Origin: Setaria digitata
Lineage: Eukaryota; Nematoda; Chromadorea; Rhabditida; Setariidae
Direction: 5' to 3'
Assembly: GCA_003640385.1 (NCBI GenBank)
Contig: RCAB01000153.1
Span: 62,001-126,000 of the forward strand
Length of the DNA stretch: 64,000 nt
Of this stretch, positions 11,729-30,824 are shown piece after piece. The notes beneath the pieces were generated by a model. That model was not told the DNA's origin. It searched no databases and was given only the letters and a program-made list of their open reading frames with translations. The first letter of the stretch is position 1, and every line of letters starts with the position of its first letter. The position numbers and the translations under genes were made by a program.

Positions 11729-13293
11729 ATGATTAACGAAAGAATCGAAGTTGGTCGGTGCTTATGCATTCATGCTCAGTTACAAGCTGTTGATATCATT
11801 CTCCAATCACTTCTCTACCAACGTGGTATCGTACCATCTGTCGTAACTCAATTACTTTCAACTATTGAATCTCATCACGAAATTAAATTTTTTGAAACAT
11901 TCACAAAGGTTTGTTTTTTTTTTTTTTTTGTTGTTATTTCATACGAGGAACTTTTTGTATCAATTTTCAAGAGGGAGTCAATGTTTCGTTTTTTTTTTTT
12001 TTTGTTTGTTTGATATGTGCACTATCTCTTTATGTTTATGCGAGAAAAAACATTTCTAAAACTTAAGTTAGACTTTTTTATAATTAATAATTTAATCATG
12101 ATACTTCCCTTATATTTGTGTTACGTATTTATACGTGGTGATTGCCGTAGTAAGGACTAAAAATTTCGATGGGAGAAGCCAGGTGAATCCAAAATCAAAA
12201 TTAAACTAAATGTATTTAAGTTAGAGCAAACACTTGTCAGGAGAAAATGAGAACGGCTAGGTTAAATTTGCAGTGAAGCTGTTTAAATTTAGGAATGAAT
12301 CTTACTTAATTTACAAGAAAAATTATGTGTGAACTTTTAGGAGACCCTAGACTGGTTGATGTTTAAATCCATATTAGTAAAGAATTAGCAGGCAGGTGTT
12401 TCTAATGATTTTGTGCCGATTTTAATTTAGAAAGTTGGTCGTAAGAGTATGTTCGAAGTCAGTCGTTCTGAAGTATTTGCTATCTCATATTTTGATTGCT
12501 GCATTATTTTGCATCAAAAATTGGATTCTTTGTCTTTTTACAGATTCGAGAAGCATTGAGGGAGTTATTCCGTAGCTGTAATCGTCGTGCTCTTCATGAA
12601 ATTGTCATCATTATTGGTTCATCATGTGTAATACCAAAAGAAATTTATCGAATACCTATTAGAGTATGTGATTCGTATGAATCCGATACTTCACACTGTG
12701 GTGAAAATTGTGCTGAATTATCATCTAGGTTAGTTGGGATTTTTTGTTTTTGCTATCTTTTCAGGCTAATATTGATGATGTAATCTTTGTTTTTGTGAAG
12801 ATAGTGGATATAAATTCTGTGAAATTTAATGAAGGCGTAAGCAAACTCACAGACTTACCCTTCTTGATTTTTTTTTTTAAATTACACATCTAATTGTAAT
12901 AAATTTTCAGGGAACAACGTAAAATATCATCCTCTTTGGTAGTAAGTCCGAATTTGAATGGTATGCGAAATATTACTCGAAATACACGTGTTTGTATTTT
13001 AGTACGTGGAACATCTGCTCTAAAGTTTCCGGAAGAGCTTGTTGAAACTGAGTAAGTAAATATTTTATTATGAAAGCTCTTGTTAATATCAAGAAAAGCC
13101 ATTACTTTTATTTAAGAACTGAAGATTTTGTAGCGATGGTTTTGAATTGCCGGAAGATGAAGTGTTAGGACGACGGAAGATCTATTCAATGCAGTTTGTT
13201 CTGAAACATCTTTGCGTTGAAGATGTTGTCGTAGTCAGTAATCCAGACACATCATGGTTTAGGCTTTCACCAGTTATTCGGGCTTTTACGTAA
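11729..13293 (+). CDS. cmt-1: p31comet / MAD2L1BP homologue (CMT-1), spindle checkpoint silencing protein
   Basis: Family role: a HORMA-fold protein that binds closed MAD2 and hands it to the TRIP13/PCH-2 ATPase, which turns off the spindle checkpoint and resets meiotic HORMA proteins. Exons 11729-11908, 12544-12728, 12911-13051 and 13134-13293 join in phase into 666 bases (221 residues; human about 274). Matching stretches include the N-terminal LQSLLYQRGIVP (human LKHIMYQRQQLP), the central HEIVIIIGSSCVIPKEIYRI (human VPRVLILLGGNALSPKEFYEL) and the C-terminal end DTSWFRLSPVIRAF (human DYIWFQAPVTFKGF). ATG 11729 is the first in-frame Met. Similarity is moderate but spread over the whole length in the right order. 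Nematode versions are divergent, so the name rests on these motifs. Confidence 0.83.
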
Positions 13294-13886
13294 CGACTAG
13301 CTTCATGAATTATGCACTTTCTAAATTTCATGAATTTTTGTTGGACAAATATGAAATGGTATTTTCATGCCGAAACTTCAAGTGGATTATTTAGGTATGT
13401 AGAAGGGTTTCTTTACACAAGAACTTCAATATAATCTTAATGTTTGTAAGTTATGATTTTGCTCAATCATCTCATCGAGTATACCCAGACTTTATTGTGT
13501 TTTTTCTGAAGTTTTATTATGAACTGGCGATGAACTTTGAGACCTGATTTTGGCACCACTTCTTATTCTAGTTTAATTCGATGTTCTGACTAGTATAAGT
13601 CATTTTTCTTCTTAGTATATTTCATATTTACGACCATTTTTGTCGAATTCCTTTCTTTCATCATTCCAACCACTTACAATTTTTCATTGCCATGTTTGTT
13701 TTGTTTTGAAATGTCGCTAGTGTTTTTCATGTTTGTTTGTTTTGTTTTTTGAAATGCCTCAATTTTTGTAGCATTCCATTTAATTCACCACCACGTTTTT
13801 CGCTTTCTGAAGCTCTTCATTTTCGTAGTGTTTGTTGCATATTTATAAATTTTTTTCAATTGAAATTATGGACACCTAAGTGCTGG
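13294..13886. other. 3' UTR / spacer after p31comet
   Basis: T-rich non-coding sequence. Frames here read as Phe/Cys/Leu strings. The acceptor-like TTTTGTAG near 13769 could belong to the small open frame that follows. Confidence 0.45.
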
Positions 13887-14102
13887 ATGAAGTATCCAAT
13901 TTTCCATAGAAAAATGGAAAAAAAAAAGAAAAACAACTTATCATTACTTATTATTATGGTCGGTTCTTCTACTACAATGGTACAAGTGACTTATCTTGAT
14001 GCATGTGCCGTACATGAGAAAAGAAATGCATTATCAACTTGCGCAGAAAATGCAACCGTCAAAAGTATTGTTTTCTATTTGCTTCCCTATGAAAAGAAAT
14101 AA
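13887..14102 (+). CDS. Possible small secreted-protein exon (uncertain)
   Basis: From ATG 13887 a 71-codon frame reads MKYPIFHRKMEKKKKNN, then a hydrophobic run (LSLLIIMVGSSTTMVQV) and a hydrophilic end with two cysteines (CAVHEKRNALSTC). A basic stretch followed by a hydrophobic run resembles a signal peptide. A donor-like AAAA/GTATTG lies near 14065, so the real exon could end there. No homologue is recognised and no firm partner exon was found. It may equally be 3' UTR of p31comet that is open by chance. Confidence 0.22.
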   Translation: MKYPIFHRKMEKKKKNNLSLLIIMVGSSTTMVQVTYLDACAVHEKRNALSTCAENATVKSIVFYLLPYEKK

Positions 14103-14167
14103 TTTTGTTAATCACTGATTACGTATCAACTTGATCGTAATTGTCTGTGTAATAGCTTTTCCCTTTT

Positions 14168-14171
14168 TTCT

Positions 14172-14202
<31 letters not shown>
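14168..14202. repeat. Long T homopolymer
   Basis: A nearly uninterrupted run of more than 30 T between p31comet and CDC5L. Confidence 0.9.
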
Positions 14203-14207
<5 letters not shown>

Positions 14208-14622
14208 GAAATTAAACAGCCTTACCTAGACATGCCTGTAATTCATTTCAACATGTGACACAAATCATTGAAAATTTGTTTGCTTCAATAGGTTTCGTAA
14301 ATTTAATGAATTATATCTAGTGCTCTTCTCTTCTGTATCATTTGTAGGAAAAAAGAATTTGAAAATTTTTCAGCTAAATGAAGCATCTTTAACAAACTGT
14401 AACATAAGATGAATGGCTAGAAGTAACTTCCGAAGGTTACTTTCATCAAGTGTGGTAAGAATAGGAAAAGTACTTGTTGAATTTCGAAAATTTACAAGAT
14501 TTAAAATTTGAAATTGAAATTCAGCACCTCACGTTTCACTATTCTCCAGCACCATCAAATGCCTTAATTAGGACCTCATAAACAGTCATTTGTCGTTAGC
14601 GCATTTCGAATTAGACGAATAG

Positions 14623-15178
14623 AAATGTGTTATTAGCAAGAGAAAGTTTTGCAACCGTATCCATTCGATCTCTACCGGATTGCATCCGCACATTTCGCAC
14701 TGCAAGGCCATTCCAGAAATGAATATGTTAAAGCTGGATGAAAGGGGCCGAACTAATGGTAGAGATACATTTAATTCTTTCTAATTAATCCATTAAACTT
14801 AATATTTTAGGATTGAATCCTCTGAACTGGCATAAAACTGTAAATATCATTTTCAAGTTCTCCGAGAATCCTTAAATTAATCTTACTTAGTTCTTCCACA
14901 GCATTTCCGTTCCTCAGCAAATTTTACAAGCTAGAATTAGCCGGTAATTTTGACATGCAATTTAGGGGTCAGATGTATCTACGAATGAAAACCTACTACT
15001 GTTTATGGGTCAGCATTACAGGTTACAAATTCACACTATACCTCAATATAAGTCAAAACACCCGAGCTATAACTTATTAAGAATGTGCAATCCAGATTAC
15101 ACTGTGTTACGGATACGAACCGGAACCCTACCTAATGACGAATCCGCGTCCGGAACTAACACATTCTTAAGCTGCTAG
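14623..15178 (+). other. GC-richer block with two stop-free frames of unknown nature
   Basis: Base composition is visibly less AT-rich than the flanks. One frame is open from 14623 to the TAA at 14782-14784 (53 codons, KCVISKRKFCNRIHS...). Another is open from an acceptor-like CAATTTAG to the TAG at 15176-15178 (14966 onward, 70 codons, with RMCNPDYTVLRIRTGTLP near its end). Neither starts with a good ATG, and I recognise neither. It could be an exon pair of a fast-evolving gene, a decayed insertion, or chance. Confidence 0.25.
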
Positions 15179-15600
15179 TAGGAGCAACAACTGGGAAAAG
15201 GAATTTTCATATGGGATAGAAGAATTTCAACAGCTCTTAATGATATCATAAGTGTTGCTGGTTTGGTCTTGGCTGGATTGGCTTTTTTTGTTGTGACTTT
15301 TTTTTTGACGTAAATTACGTAAGTTATACCTTCATTTACTTTTGAAGTGTATTTTTTTTATCGTAATTTATTGGCTAATTTTTTGTTCATTGTTACTTGA
15401 ATCATTTCGCGAAATTACTGTGATGGAATATTGCATTAATGATTGATTTCTGATAATTTGTAAAGTATATTTACTGCAATGTATAATGACGACTTTCATC
15501 GCATTTCATTTCTCTTCTCATGACGACGACTCATTTCATTTCGTTCTTTAATTTCTCACATGAATATGTATAAGTTGGTAGAATATAATTTTGATTACAG
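15179..15600. other. CDC5L upstream region
   Basis: No gene seen. Ends in the acceptor-like TTTTGATTACAG at 15589-15600, after which a 36-base leader precedes the CDC5L ATG. That spacing suits either a 5' UTR intron or spliced-leader addition. Confidence 0.4.
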
Positions 15601-15636
15601 TTTGTGGACAGCTATTAATTAAGGAACGAAAAGAAG

Positions 15637-21944
<6,308 letters not shown>

Positions 21945-21945
21945 A

Positions 21946-24900
21946 AGTCAAAGTTGCAGCTGTCAATTGCTATTTTGCATTTCCATTTTCTTATTTCTTT
22001 TTCATTCAGATTTATGGTGGCCTCATATTTTTCAAATAAACTGCAATTAGGGATAGTAGAAAAGTAGTGTTTGCAGTTATGCTTGTTTTTACCACGTTTT
22101 TTTTTCAATATATAATTGCAGTTTACTTTTATATATATATCAATCTGCATAGAAGAATTGTTTATACTTTAGTATTTCACGATTAAAATTTGACTGGAAA
22201 TTTTTTCGTTGGGTACAATATATTTCTTGATGATCGTGATTGGTCAGTCATTTGATGGAAGCCACTTAACTGTAATAGTTTGTTTCGCTATAATTTGCTA
22301 AAACCGTTTTGCTAAATTTATTTAAAAGATTGCATAGATGGTATATTTCACATTGTTGTGGTAGGGTTGTGGCCTTAGATCTAAAAAGCTATCAATTATT
22401 TTAATTAAAACTGTTATTTGTTTTCAAGGTCCAATACTACTGCGAGATAGAAAATGTGCCATAGAGTTGGAAAAAATGAATGTTAAACACTGCAAGAGAA
22501 TTACCAAATGCAAGGATCACTTATTTATCCTAAAATCGACAACATTTTAGGAACCTGAAATAAAAAAAAAAGAAGAAATTCCATAGACTGAATGACAATT
22601 CATATTTAAAAATTAATTATTCCTTTGATTGTACTTTTCAGGTAAATATTACCGCTGTGAGATTTTTATCGCAGTAATTACAATAAATTTCTGAGGAAGA
22701 AAGAGGGCAAAAGGATGGAGGTGAACCATATCATTTGAATTTCAATTATCAGGGCGTGTCTAATTGGGCATGTGCATAAGTATTAATGTATAAGTAACAA
22801 TCATGACCATCATTCTCGCGTTATTCAAGAGTTTTCTCACACATTAGCTAAAGTTATTTTACTTTCAGTATAAATTTCTAATAATTTAGTTAAGCATTTC
22901 TTTCTTGTTTTGATCGGGAATTAAAAGTTGTGTGTGTTTGTGTGTATGTGTGTGTTTTTTTTTTTTTTACATTATTTAATGGAAACCATTTTTGCTCTGT
23001 TAATGCTTTGCTACTAATTATATTTTTTCCTCTATTTAGCGGGAAATTTGGCTTTTAAAATTACAAAAAATATATTTCAATGCAATCAACGATGACATCA
23101 TTGACATTCATTGGCTGAGATGGTTTTAAAATTTTAACATTACACTGCTTCGAGCGGAAAGTTATTATCTTTTATGTTGGAACTTTAATTCAAAGTTTTT
23201 TTTTTTTTTTTTAAATTGGTCTTTTCCAATATTTTTGAAATGATGAGGGGTAGAACCATATATATTCTTATTGTATTTGATGTGAATCATTTATCAATTG
23301 AAATTATTAATTTATGATGCGAATAACGGAGCTGTGTATCCTTAATTTGATACATTTGAATTCAAAGAGGTGCATTAAAGTAGTATCATTTAAAGTTTTG
23401 ATTTTTTATCAGTAACCTATCATAGCTGACAGTTGTTTTGGTAATTCTTTATCATTCGTTACTCATCCTTATTGTTTCTTATCGTTTAACGCTTTCGGAA
23501 TGAAAATGTTTTTGTGTTTCTTCCTTCTTTCTTTTCTTTTCCTTTTTTTTTTTTTTTTTTTAAGCTAAAGCTAAGTAGTACTATTTTCTCATTTGCATCT
23601 GCTGTTTATATCCTTATTTAATAAATGATGTTTCTATTATATCTACAATTAAAATTTATTCGCTGTTTTTTTTTTTTTTTTATTTTAATGCTGATAAATT
23701 TTTGAATCGAATGTTTCATTGACAGTCCTATTTTAAAAGTGAAATATAAACGATTTTTTGGTGTACTGATAAGTTAAATTTGCAAATAATCATTTATATT
23801 TTTATTTTTTGAGAAAGAAAAATAACCGCTTAATGTCTTTTTTTTTTCTTTTTTGTTCCTGAAGGATTTCAAAACTTTTATAAATTATTAAAGTTTTTAT
23901 AATACCTCATGTGATCACGATGCATAAAATATTTCAATAGTCCCTCTCTTTCTCATTTGTGAGCTTTTTTTTTTTTTTTTTTTTTTTTTTCTTTTGTGAT
24001 TATTCACATCAGGAATTTCAAGCTTCTTGCTAAGGAAATGGCAAATACTTGAGTGGTATCATAATCCGGCTCTTAACCTTTTTTCACACATATCTTTCGG
24101 GGTTCCGTTATCCGGTCTTGGAGTTTTGCAGCCATTTATACAGATACGATATCTGACGGCTGTACTAATCCGATAATACTGTATGAATTTGAAGTGGATT
24201 ATGATAAGATGAGGCGTTATACATTGTTGAAAAGTGGTTAAGGAAAGAATGGAACGGATGAAAAGAGAGACAAAGCGTATGATTACCTCTTTGTACATAC
24301 AGTATTTCGATTATTGAGTAATTGATTTCAAGACTATTTTGATTGATTTATGTTGTCCTTTCAGTTTCTTTAAATAGTTGTGTTGTTTCTTTTCGTTCAA
24401 AAAATTCAAAATGAATTGAGAAGATGGAAATTTTAAATTAAAACAAATTTATGCACAACAATTCTCATTTTACTAGATAAATATTAAATTATAATTTAGC
24501 ACTTAAAATGATTTATTATTTAGTATTATTTAAAAGTAGAGAAAATAAAAGTTACGTTTTTGTTTTTTTCACAAATTTAATTCATCCGTAAATTTATCCA
24601 TTACAATAATAGTGATAGGAAATTTTATTCCATACAGTGAATCTAATTGAAATTGATATAATTGCATAAATGTTTATCATATTTATGCATCGGTGTAATT
24701 TTCTTTAAAATTTTACTAGCAACATTGAATGAATTCGTTAATGTGCTGAGCTGGTATGAATTATCATTTCCTATTATCATAAGTTATCATAAGCTGTTGT
24801 TATTTGCATGTTTAACATTTAAAATATATTCTATACATATCTGAAATCAAATACCTACAGCAATTTTCTTAAAAATGTTTAATTAGTTAAATTTTTCCGG

Positions 24901-25865
24901 TCTGTGAAGGTCAACAAATGAAACTTTGAAACATTTCGACATCTAATGGGAATAGTAAACAATTAAGGATGTCGGTGAAGTGGGAAATGATAAATGATTA
25001 TTTGAATAATGTAACAATAATTGTCGACAAATGACAAATAGTAATTGTATTATTAGTATTTGATTGAATGAAATGATTGAGGAAATGCATGGGAGTGGGA
25101 AATAGTGGGAGAAGAAAGTTTCGGGATATCCGGATGCATTTGAGAAATGTGAGGGAGAAAACGTTCCGGACACGTGAGAATCGGAAAAATTATACGGGAA
25201 TTGCGGGAATTCGAGACAGAAGAAAGAAAGATAAGAGGAGATGGAAAAAAAAAAGGAAAGAAAGAGCGATGTTAAAATGAATAAAGTTAATTTGATTGCG
25301 CGAGAATCTTTGCAAGGTCATTTACACATTTATATCTGAAAATTTTCAGCTTTTATAACCTTTTCTTTTTTCCATATATTCCTTCTTTTATTTTGTTTTT
25401 TTATTTGTATAAAAGAATTGACTAATTAAATTAATACATACTAAGTGCACAATATTACTTAATTATTACTAGTATTTTTTTTTTCCTGTAACTTTTAATT
25501 ATATCTAAAATTTTGTTAGATTTTTATTATTTTAAATTATTAAATCAACAATCTGAGTGAATAATTTTGCAGCATTAATAAGTAAATACAAAATTATAAT
25601 TTTTTGTAAAATTGATAATTATTATAATAGTAATAAAACATTCATTGTCTCTTTTTTTTTCCTATTAAAAATATTTAAATTTCTCCTGTAATTATTTTTT
25701 GTACCTCGTAATATCATATGTTATCTTTCCCTTATCAACATTCCTATCACTGGAGAGATATATTTCAAGACAATGAAAATGATCCTAAGAATGGAATATA
25801 AAGTAAGCTTAGTATAAGATAAAAGAAAGTCCATCGACACATCTGTAGTATCTGTCAGTCTGTGA
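21946..25865. other. Gene desert, part 1
   Basis: AT-rich intergenic DNA with several T homopolymers (around 22958, 23198, 23545, 23666, 23967) and a short GT run near 22930. A purine-rich frame at 25077-25280 reads as Arg/Lys-rich sequence but has no recognisable motif. No exon-like segment with good splice signals was found. Confidence 0.55.
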
Positions 25866-25971
25866 ATGCATGCAGCAGCTGTTCATGCAGCTGCAGCTGC
25901 AATTTCATTCAAATTCTTTAGCATTGCTTACACTTCGTACCATTACGTTGCAACTATAACACACACAGCTG
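25866..25971. promoter_or_regulatory. Cluster of four CAGCTG E-boxes
   Basis: CAGCTG occurs at 25876-25881, 25888-25893, 25894-25899 and 25966-25971, in otherwise AT-rich desert. CAGCTG is a binding core for bHLH factors. Function as an enhancer for the flanking genes is inferred. The open frame here (Ala/His-rich) is a by-product of the repeated motif. Confidence 0.35.
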
Positions 25972-26449
25972 TATTTGAGATGAAATCAAATGATTGCTAT
26001 CACCAGGTATCACTAACCAATAAATATCATATCATTGCTCATTCTCTGATAATCAAAATTTTGTTACTAATCGCCATTGTGTTGCAAAAAGTACACCATA
26101 ATTGCAATTAAAATTATACTAGTAATTAGAATCACGTCATTAAAATTATATTATGAAAAACCAGCTAAGATTGAATTAATAATTAAAATATTTGTAATTA
26201 TTATAAAATTAATTACAGTTAGAAAAAACAGTTGAAATTACATTATTAACTGCCATACTAATTGCAATTATGTGCTAACAATAATAAAATGGACGATTAG
26301 ATTAGCAAGCATATATGTGCAGAAATTAAAAATATACGATTATATATAAGTCATTTAATTTAATTTCATACAAATTCATAATACATTTTTTTTTTCATTC
26401 AAAAATAATCTGTAACAGTTATTAAAATGTCCAAAGATATAAACAACAA

Positions 26450-26660
26450 CACTTATATAAACATATATTTAATAATTGTTTATTTAATACTTCCAAAAAG
26501 AAAAAAAAAAAAGATGAAATAATTTATAATTGTCCGAAATATATAATATGAAATNCACTTATATAAACATATATTTAATAATTGTTTATTTAATACTTCC
26601 AAAAAAAAAAAAAAAAAGATGAAATAATTTATAATTGTCCGAAATATATAATATGAAATA
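26450..26660. repeat. About 105-bp direct duplication around a single N (26555)
   Basis: 26450-26554 and 26556-26659 are near-identical, differing in the length of an A run and separated only by N. Most likely an unmerged contig overlap. Confidence 0.85.
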
Positions 26661-27764
26661 AAATTAAAATATGTAGCATAACGATTTTTGCAGAATAAAA
26701 CAAAAAAAAAAATTATAATACGTAGTACTTGGATCAAAATATGCGTGTAAAATTTAATAAATTATTTAATACTTCAAAATGTAAAATGAAATTGTAATGC
26801 AGAACTGAAATTATAGAATTAATTGCAATTAGCATAAATGTAAACATAAAATAGATAAACTTGTAAACAAACATAGATGCATTTAAGTGTACACGTTTAG
26901 TTAAGGTGGGGGAAAAAATAAAAACACATAATTAATTATCGTGATAAAGCATGTAGAACAAATAATTACATATCTCTTAGTTTATGCAACTCTTTTAAAT
27001 TTCATAAATATTAATTTTAATTGGTTGCTGTTTAGCATCTTTTTCTAGCATTTCACGATAAATGGAATCAGCTAATGAGTAAGTTGCAAGAGAAAAAATT
27101 TGGTAGCAGTATTTTCAAAACAATAGCAATTAATTTGTCTTAATTAATATAACAAAAGGAATAAACCAAACACACCTCTCATTTACCTCTTTTACTTTTC
27201 TCCTGAAACTGTTAACAGGTAAATAAATACTGTAAAGTCAAAGAAAAAGAAAAAGATATGAGTTTTTATTTTAAATTATTTGTATTTAAATTGTGATATG
27301 TAATGATATTTGAATTTAGTTCATTTTCTATTTTTTAGCTATGATAAATTCAGTCCATCGTTGGATTGCTATGGATAAAATCAATTTTAAAAATTTGTCG
27401 ATAAGAAATTTGCTTCGCTCAAAATGATAATTAGATGGACTATACTTTCGAGATGAAGTTAATCAAAAATCAATTATGCTAAATTGAAATTGCCTTTTTC
27501 AACAAATACGATCGACCCTTTTCCACTTCATCCCTTCTGATGCATCAAATGTAGTAACATTACTTTGTTAGCATTGCAAAAATTCTCAGAATTTAAACAA
27601 CTTGAAATGACATACTCGAAATGAAATTAAAATAGCATAATTAGAAAAGCCAAAAAACAAAAAAGAAGAACGAGTAAATGATTAAATTTTCCATCTTTTA
27701 CAATCACAATCTGATACAGTTAGAGAGAGAAGAAGTTCTTGTCAGCAGATCGAGGTATTAATTT
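26661..27764. other. Gene desert, part 2
   Basis: AT-rich DNA without coding-like frames or recognisable signals. Confidence 0.5.
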
Positions 27765-28073
27765 AAGAAAAATATATTGAAATAAGAAAATCAAAGTATC
27801 CTAATTTTATTAAAAAAAAAAAGAAAGGAAAAAAAAATGGAATATTTTTAAATTTGAGAACTTTTCAACTAAGCCACATAATTTACCTTACATGAGTAGA
27901 ATTTCACGAAAAAAANAAGAAAAATATATTGAAATAAGAAAATCAAAGTATCCTAATTTTATTAAAAAAAAAAAGAAAGGAAAAAAAAATGGAATATTTT
28001 TAAATTTGAGAATTTTTCAACTAAGCCACATAATTTACCTTACATGAGTAGAATTTCACGAAAAAAAAAAAGG
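27765..28073. repeat. About 151-bp direct duplication around a single N (27916)
   Basis: 27765-27915 is repeated from 27917 with one substitution (GAACTT versus GAATTT) and small A-run changes. Reads as an unmerged allelic or contig overlap. Confidence 0.85.
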
Positions 28074-28902
28074 AAAAAAGGTTGTAATTGCTTTTCCTTC
28101 TTTCAATAAAAAGAAAAAGATTTAAAAATATTTTGGATTAAAAAATTAGTGAAATATTTCTGAACTGGCTAAAAAGTAAAATCGTGCAGACTAAATAGGA
28201 TAAGTAGGAATACAAAAAATGATTTCATAAATATATTCTGTGGTTTATAAAAAAATTTATTCTACAATGTTCATCTTTTTTATCCTCTCAGAATAACTTT
28301 TTATCTATTATTTTGCTGTAAATTTTATTGCTCACAATTTTCTCACTAATAATATTTCTTAACTTTATCATTATTATAATTCTAATCACTACCTATCACT
28401 CACTTATCAGTCCATTTTTCAGTCTTTATGATGTTTATTTCATGAAATTTATTGTAAAAATACTTGCAACAAACAAAATCTCTCCATGCTATTTATAGAT
28501 AATTTATCACTATGTTCACAGCTGATAGCATATATCAGTCTTTTTTTTTTCTTGTTTTTGCACAGCAAAATAATGATGATTAAATGTTGAATTTTTAATT
28601 CCAATACAAATTAGCTATCATTTGATTGATGTGTAAATTTTTCATATACGTGCAATAATCTCATCAAATTATAATATACAATTACATCAAATCATTTTTT
28701 TTTTTTTTAAAAAAAAGATAACAGTATCTATTTAATAGATATTTATTTATTTTTATATGTTAACAAAAAAAAAAAAAAAAAAGCAAAAATAAAACTTTCG
28801 AAGATTTTCAATTGTAAAGGAAACAAATTTAGACACACGCATTTTTACAACTAATAAATATAATTATCGTAATAAATCAACGCAACTGTTATTGTCATTA
28901 TT
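28074..28902. other. Gene desert, part 3
   Basis: AT-rich DNA with A and T homopolymers (around 28687-28715 and 28765). No gene seen. Confidence 0.5.
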
Positions 28903-28932
28903 TTATTATCATTATTATTGTTATTGTTATTA

Positions 28933-28984
<52 letters not shown>

Positions 28985-29006
28985 TACTGTTATTATTATT
29001 ATTATT
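28903..29006. repeat. (TTA)n trinucleotide microsatellite
   Basis: About 100 bases of TTA/ATT repeats with a few TTG interruptions. Poly-Leu (plus) and poly-Asn (minus) frames over it are artefacts of the repeat. Confidence 0.9.
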
Positions 29007-30106
29007 TGATATTGATATTAAATGTGCAGACGTAAATACATGCATATATATACACGTGCGAACGTACGTTAGGTTTATGAGTAGAATTAAATTAATTGAG
29101 AGAATCGTGATTTTGATATTATTATGGGAACAGAGATAATGCAGCTGATATCAACATGGATTTATTAGTTACTACGGTTATTCCTTTAACGTAACTTAAT
29201 CATAAGAAATAATAATTATTAGTATAGTTATAAAAGCATAAAATCGATTCAAACATATACTTTACACATACACTGCTATTTTAAACTTATTATTTTACTT
29301 TATTTGCAAAATGATTGCAGGTGAACAATAAACAAATAAATAAAAGTGAACAATAAGCAATAAATAAATATTTATTTGAACAAAAAATATTTTTACTATA
29401 ACATGAAATTACAATTTTATTTCTTTTTTTTTTTGTAAAATAATACAGAATAAGATTACTTCATTTCTACAAAATATTCGTTTTTTTTTTTTGGAAAACA
29501 AAAGTGACCAAAATGCATTATTTGTAAAAGATTGCGATTATAAATTTGTTTTTTTTTTCTTAAGTAATTCAATTGGAATGATTATTTCACTTTTAAAAAT
29601 TGTTAAAATTACAAGTATGATTTTGTTTGTGCAAAAAATTGCAAAAAAAAAAAAAATATTTAAAATTGCAACATTTATATAAAAAAAGAAAAAATTATCA
29701 TTGCTAAATGATAATTGCGTTTTTTTTTTGTAAAATATTACAAATACATCATTTAAAATTTCTTACATTTATACAATTTCATAATTGCAATTAAAATCTT
29801 TTTAATTTTTACAAGAAATTTTGTAACTAAATTTGCGAATTAAAAATTTTGCCACTAAAAGATATTTAATTTTGCAATTGAAAATTTCATTTTTATAAAA
29901 TTTCGTGTCCAAAATTTTATTCCCTTTCTAACTAACATTAGGAAGATATACATACATTTGAGGGTATCGTAAATGGTTCGATATCCATCAATGCATTTAA
30001 TGCATCAATATTTGTCGTCAAAAATCCACGGGTGGTACATTTTGTTCAATCATTTTCCTTCAATTCCATTTCTAAATTTCAACAATTCTTAAATTACCAA
30101 AAAAAA

Positions 30107-30138
<32 letters not shown>

Positions 30139-30467
30139 AAAAAAAAACGAAATGTTGCAAAATTTATTTGCTATCGTAACGAAGCAATTTCAAAATAGGT
30201 TAGTTATACTTGAATATGTGTTTTCAATCGATCAAAAATTAAAAGAAAAAAAGGAGGAAAATAAATAAAAAAAACTAGTTAGATACCATATATACACATA
30301 CTTGGCCATGTTTTACAATTCATCAAATGAAATTTAAATTTATCACTCAAAAATGTCACCAAAAAAATTGTTTCCTTTTTGCAATTAACGATTATATAAT
30401 GAATATTTTTATTTCTTTATCCTTCCTTTTTTTTTTTTTTTTTATTTTTTGTTTTATTTTAATTTTN
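29007..30467. other. Gene desert, part 4
   Basis: AT-rich DNA with many A/T homopolymers, including a long A run at about 30100-30122. Open frames here are Lys- or Phe-rich low complexity. Confidence 0.5.
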
Positions 30468-30824
30468 ATTTTGTTTTATTTTAATTTTCGATAGCAATAT
30501 TTTACAAGATATTAGCTATAATTTTTTTTTTCGATTCCTTTAAATTATCTAGCATCAATTTAATTTAACAAATTTTTAGGATCAAAAGAATAGATTAATT
30601 AATTGTTTCGAATGATAGCATTCAAGTATNTTATTTTGTTTTATTTTAATTTTCGATAGCATATGAGAAAGGAAAAAGGAAAAAGTATTGATATTTTACA
30701 AGATATTAGCTATAATTTTTTTTTTTCGATTCCTTTAAATTATCTAGCATCAATTTAATTTAACAAATTTTTAGGATCAAAAGAATAGATTAATTAATTG
30801 TTTCGAATGATAGCATTCAAGTAT
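30468..30824. repeat. About 160-bp direct duplication flanked by two Ns (30467, 30630)
   Basis: 30468-30629 and 30631-30824 share most of their sequence. The second copy has about 30 extra bases (GAGAAAGGAAAAAGG-like) after CGATAGCA. The paired Ns point to an assembly join; the insertion suggests two alleles. Confidence 0.8.

Noticed and set aside
15085..15170. GC-richer segment considered as a tRNA or other structured RNA gene
   Set aside because: Partial inverted matches only; no cloverleaf, no A/B box set and no 5S-like or SL-like sequence seen.
25077..25280. Arg/Lys-rich 67-codon frame
   Set aside because: Purine-rich composition explains it; no domain, splice signal or partner exon.
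26480..26737. 85-codon frame running through an N
   Set aside because: It spans a duplicated assembly join and is Phe/Ile-rich low complexity.
28851..29139. Poly-Asn and poly-Leu frames
   Set aside because: Both are readings of the (TTA)n microsatellite.
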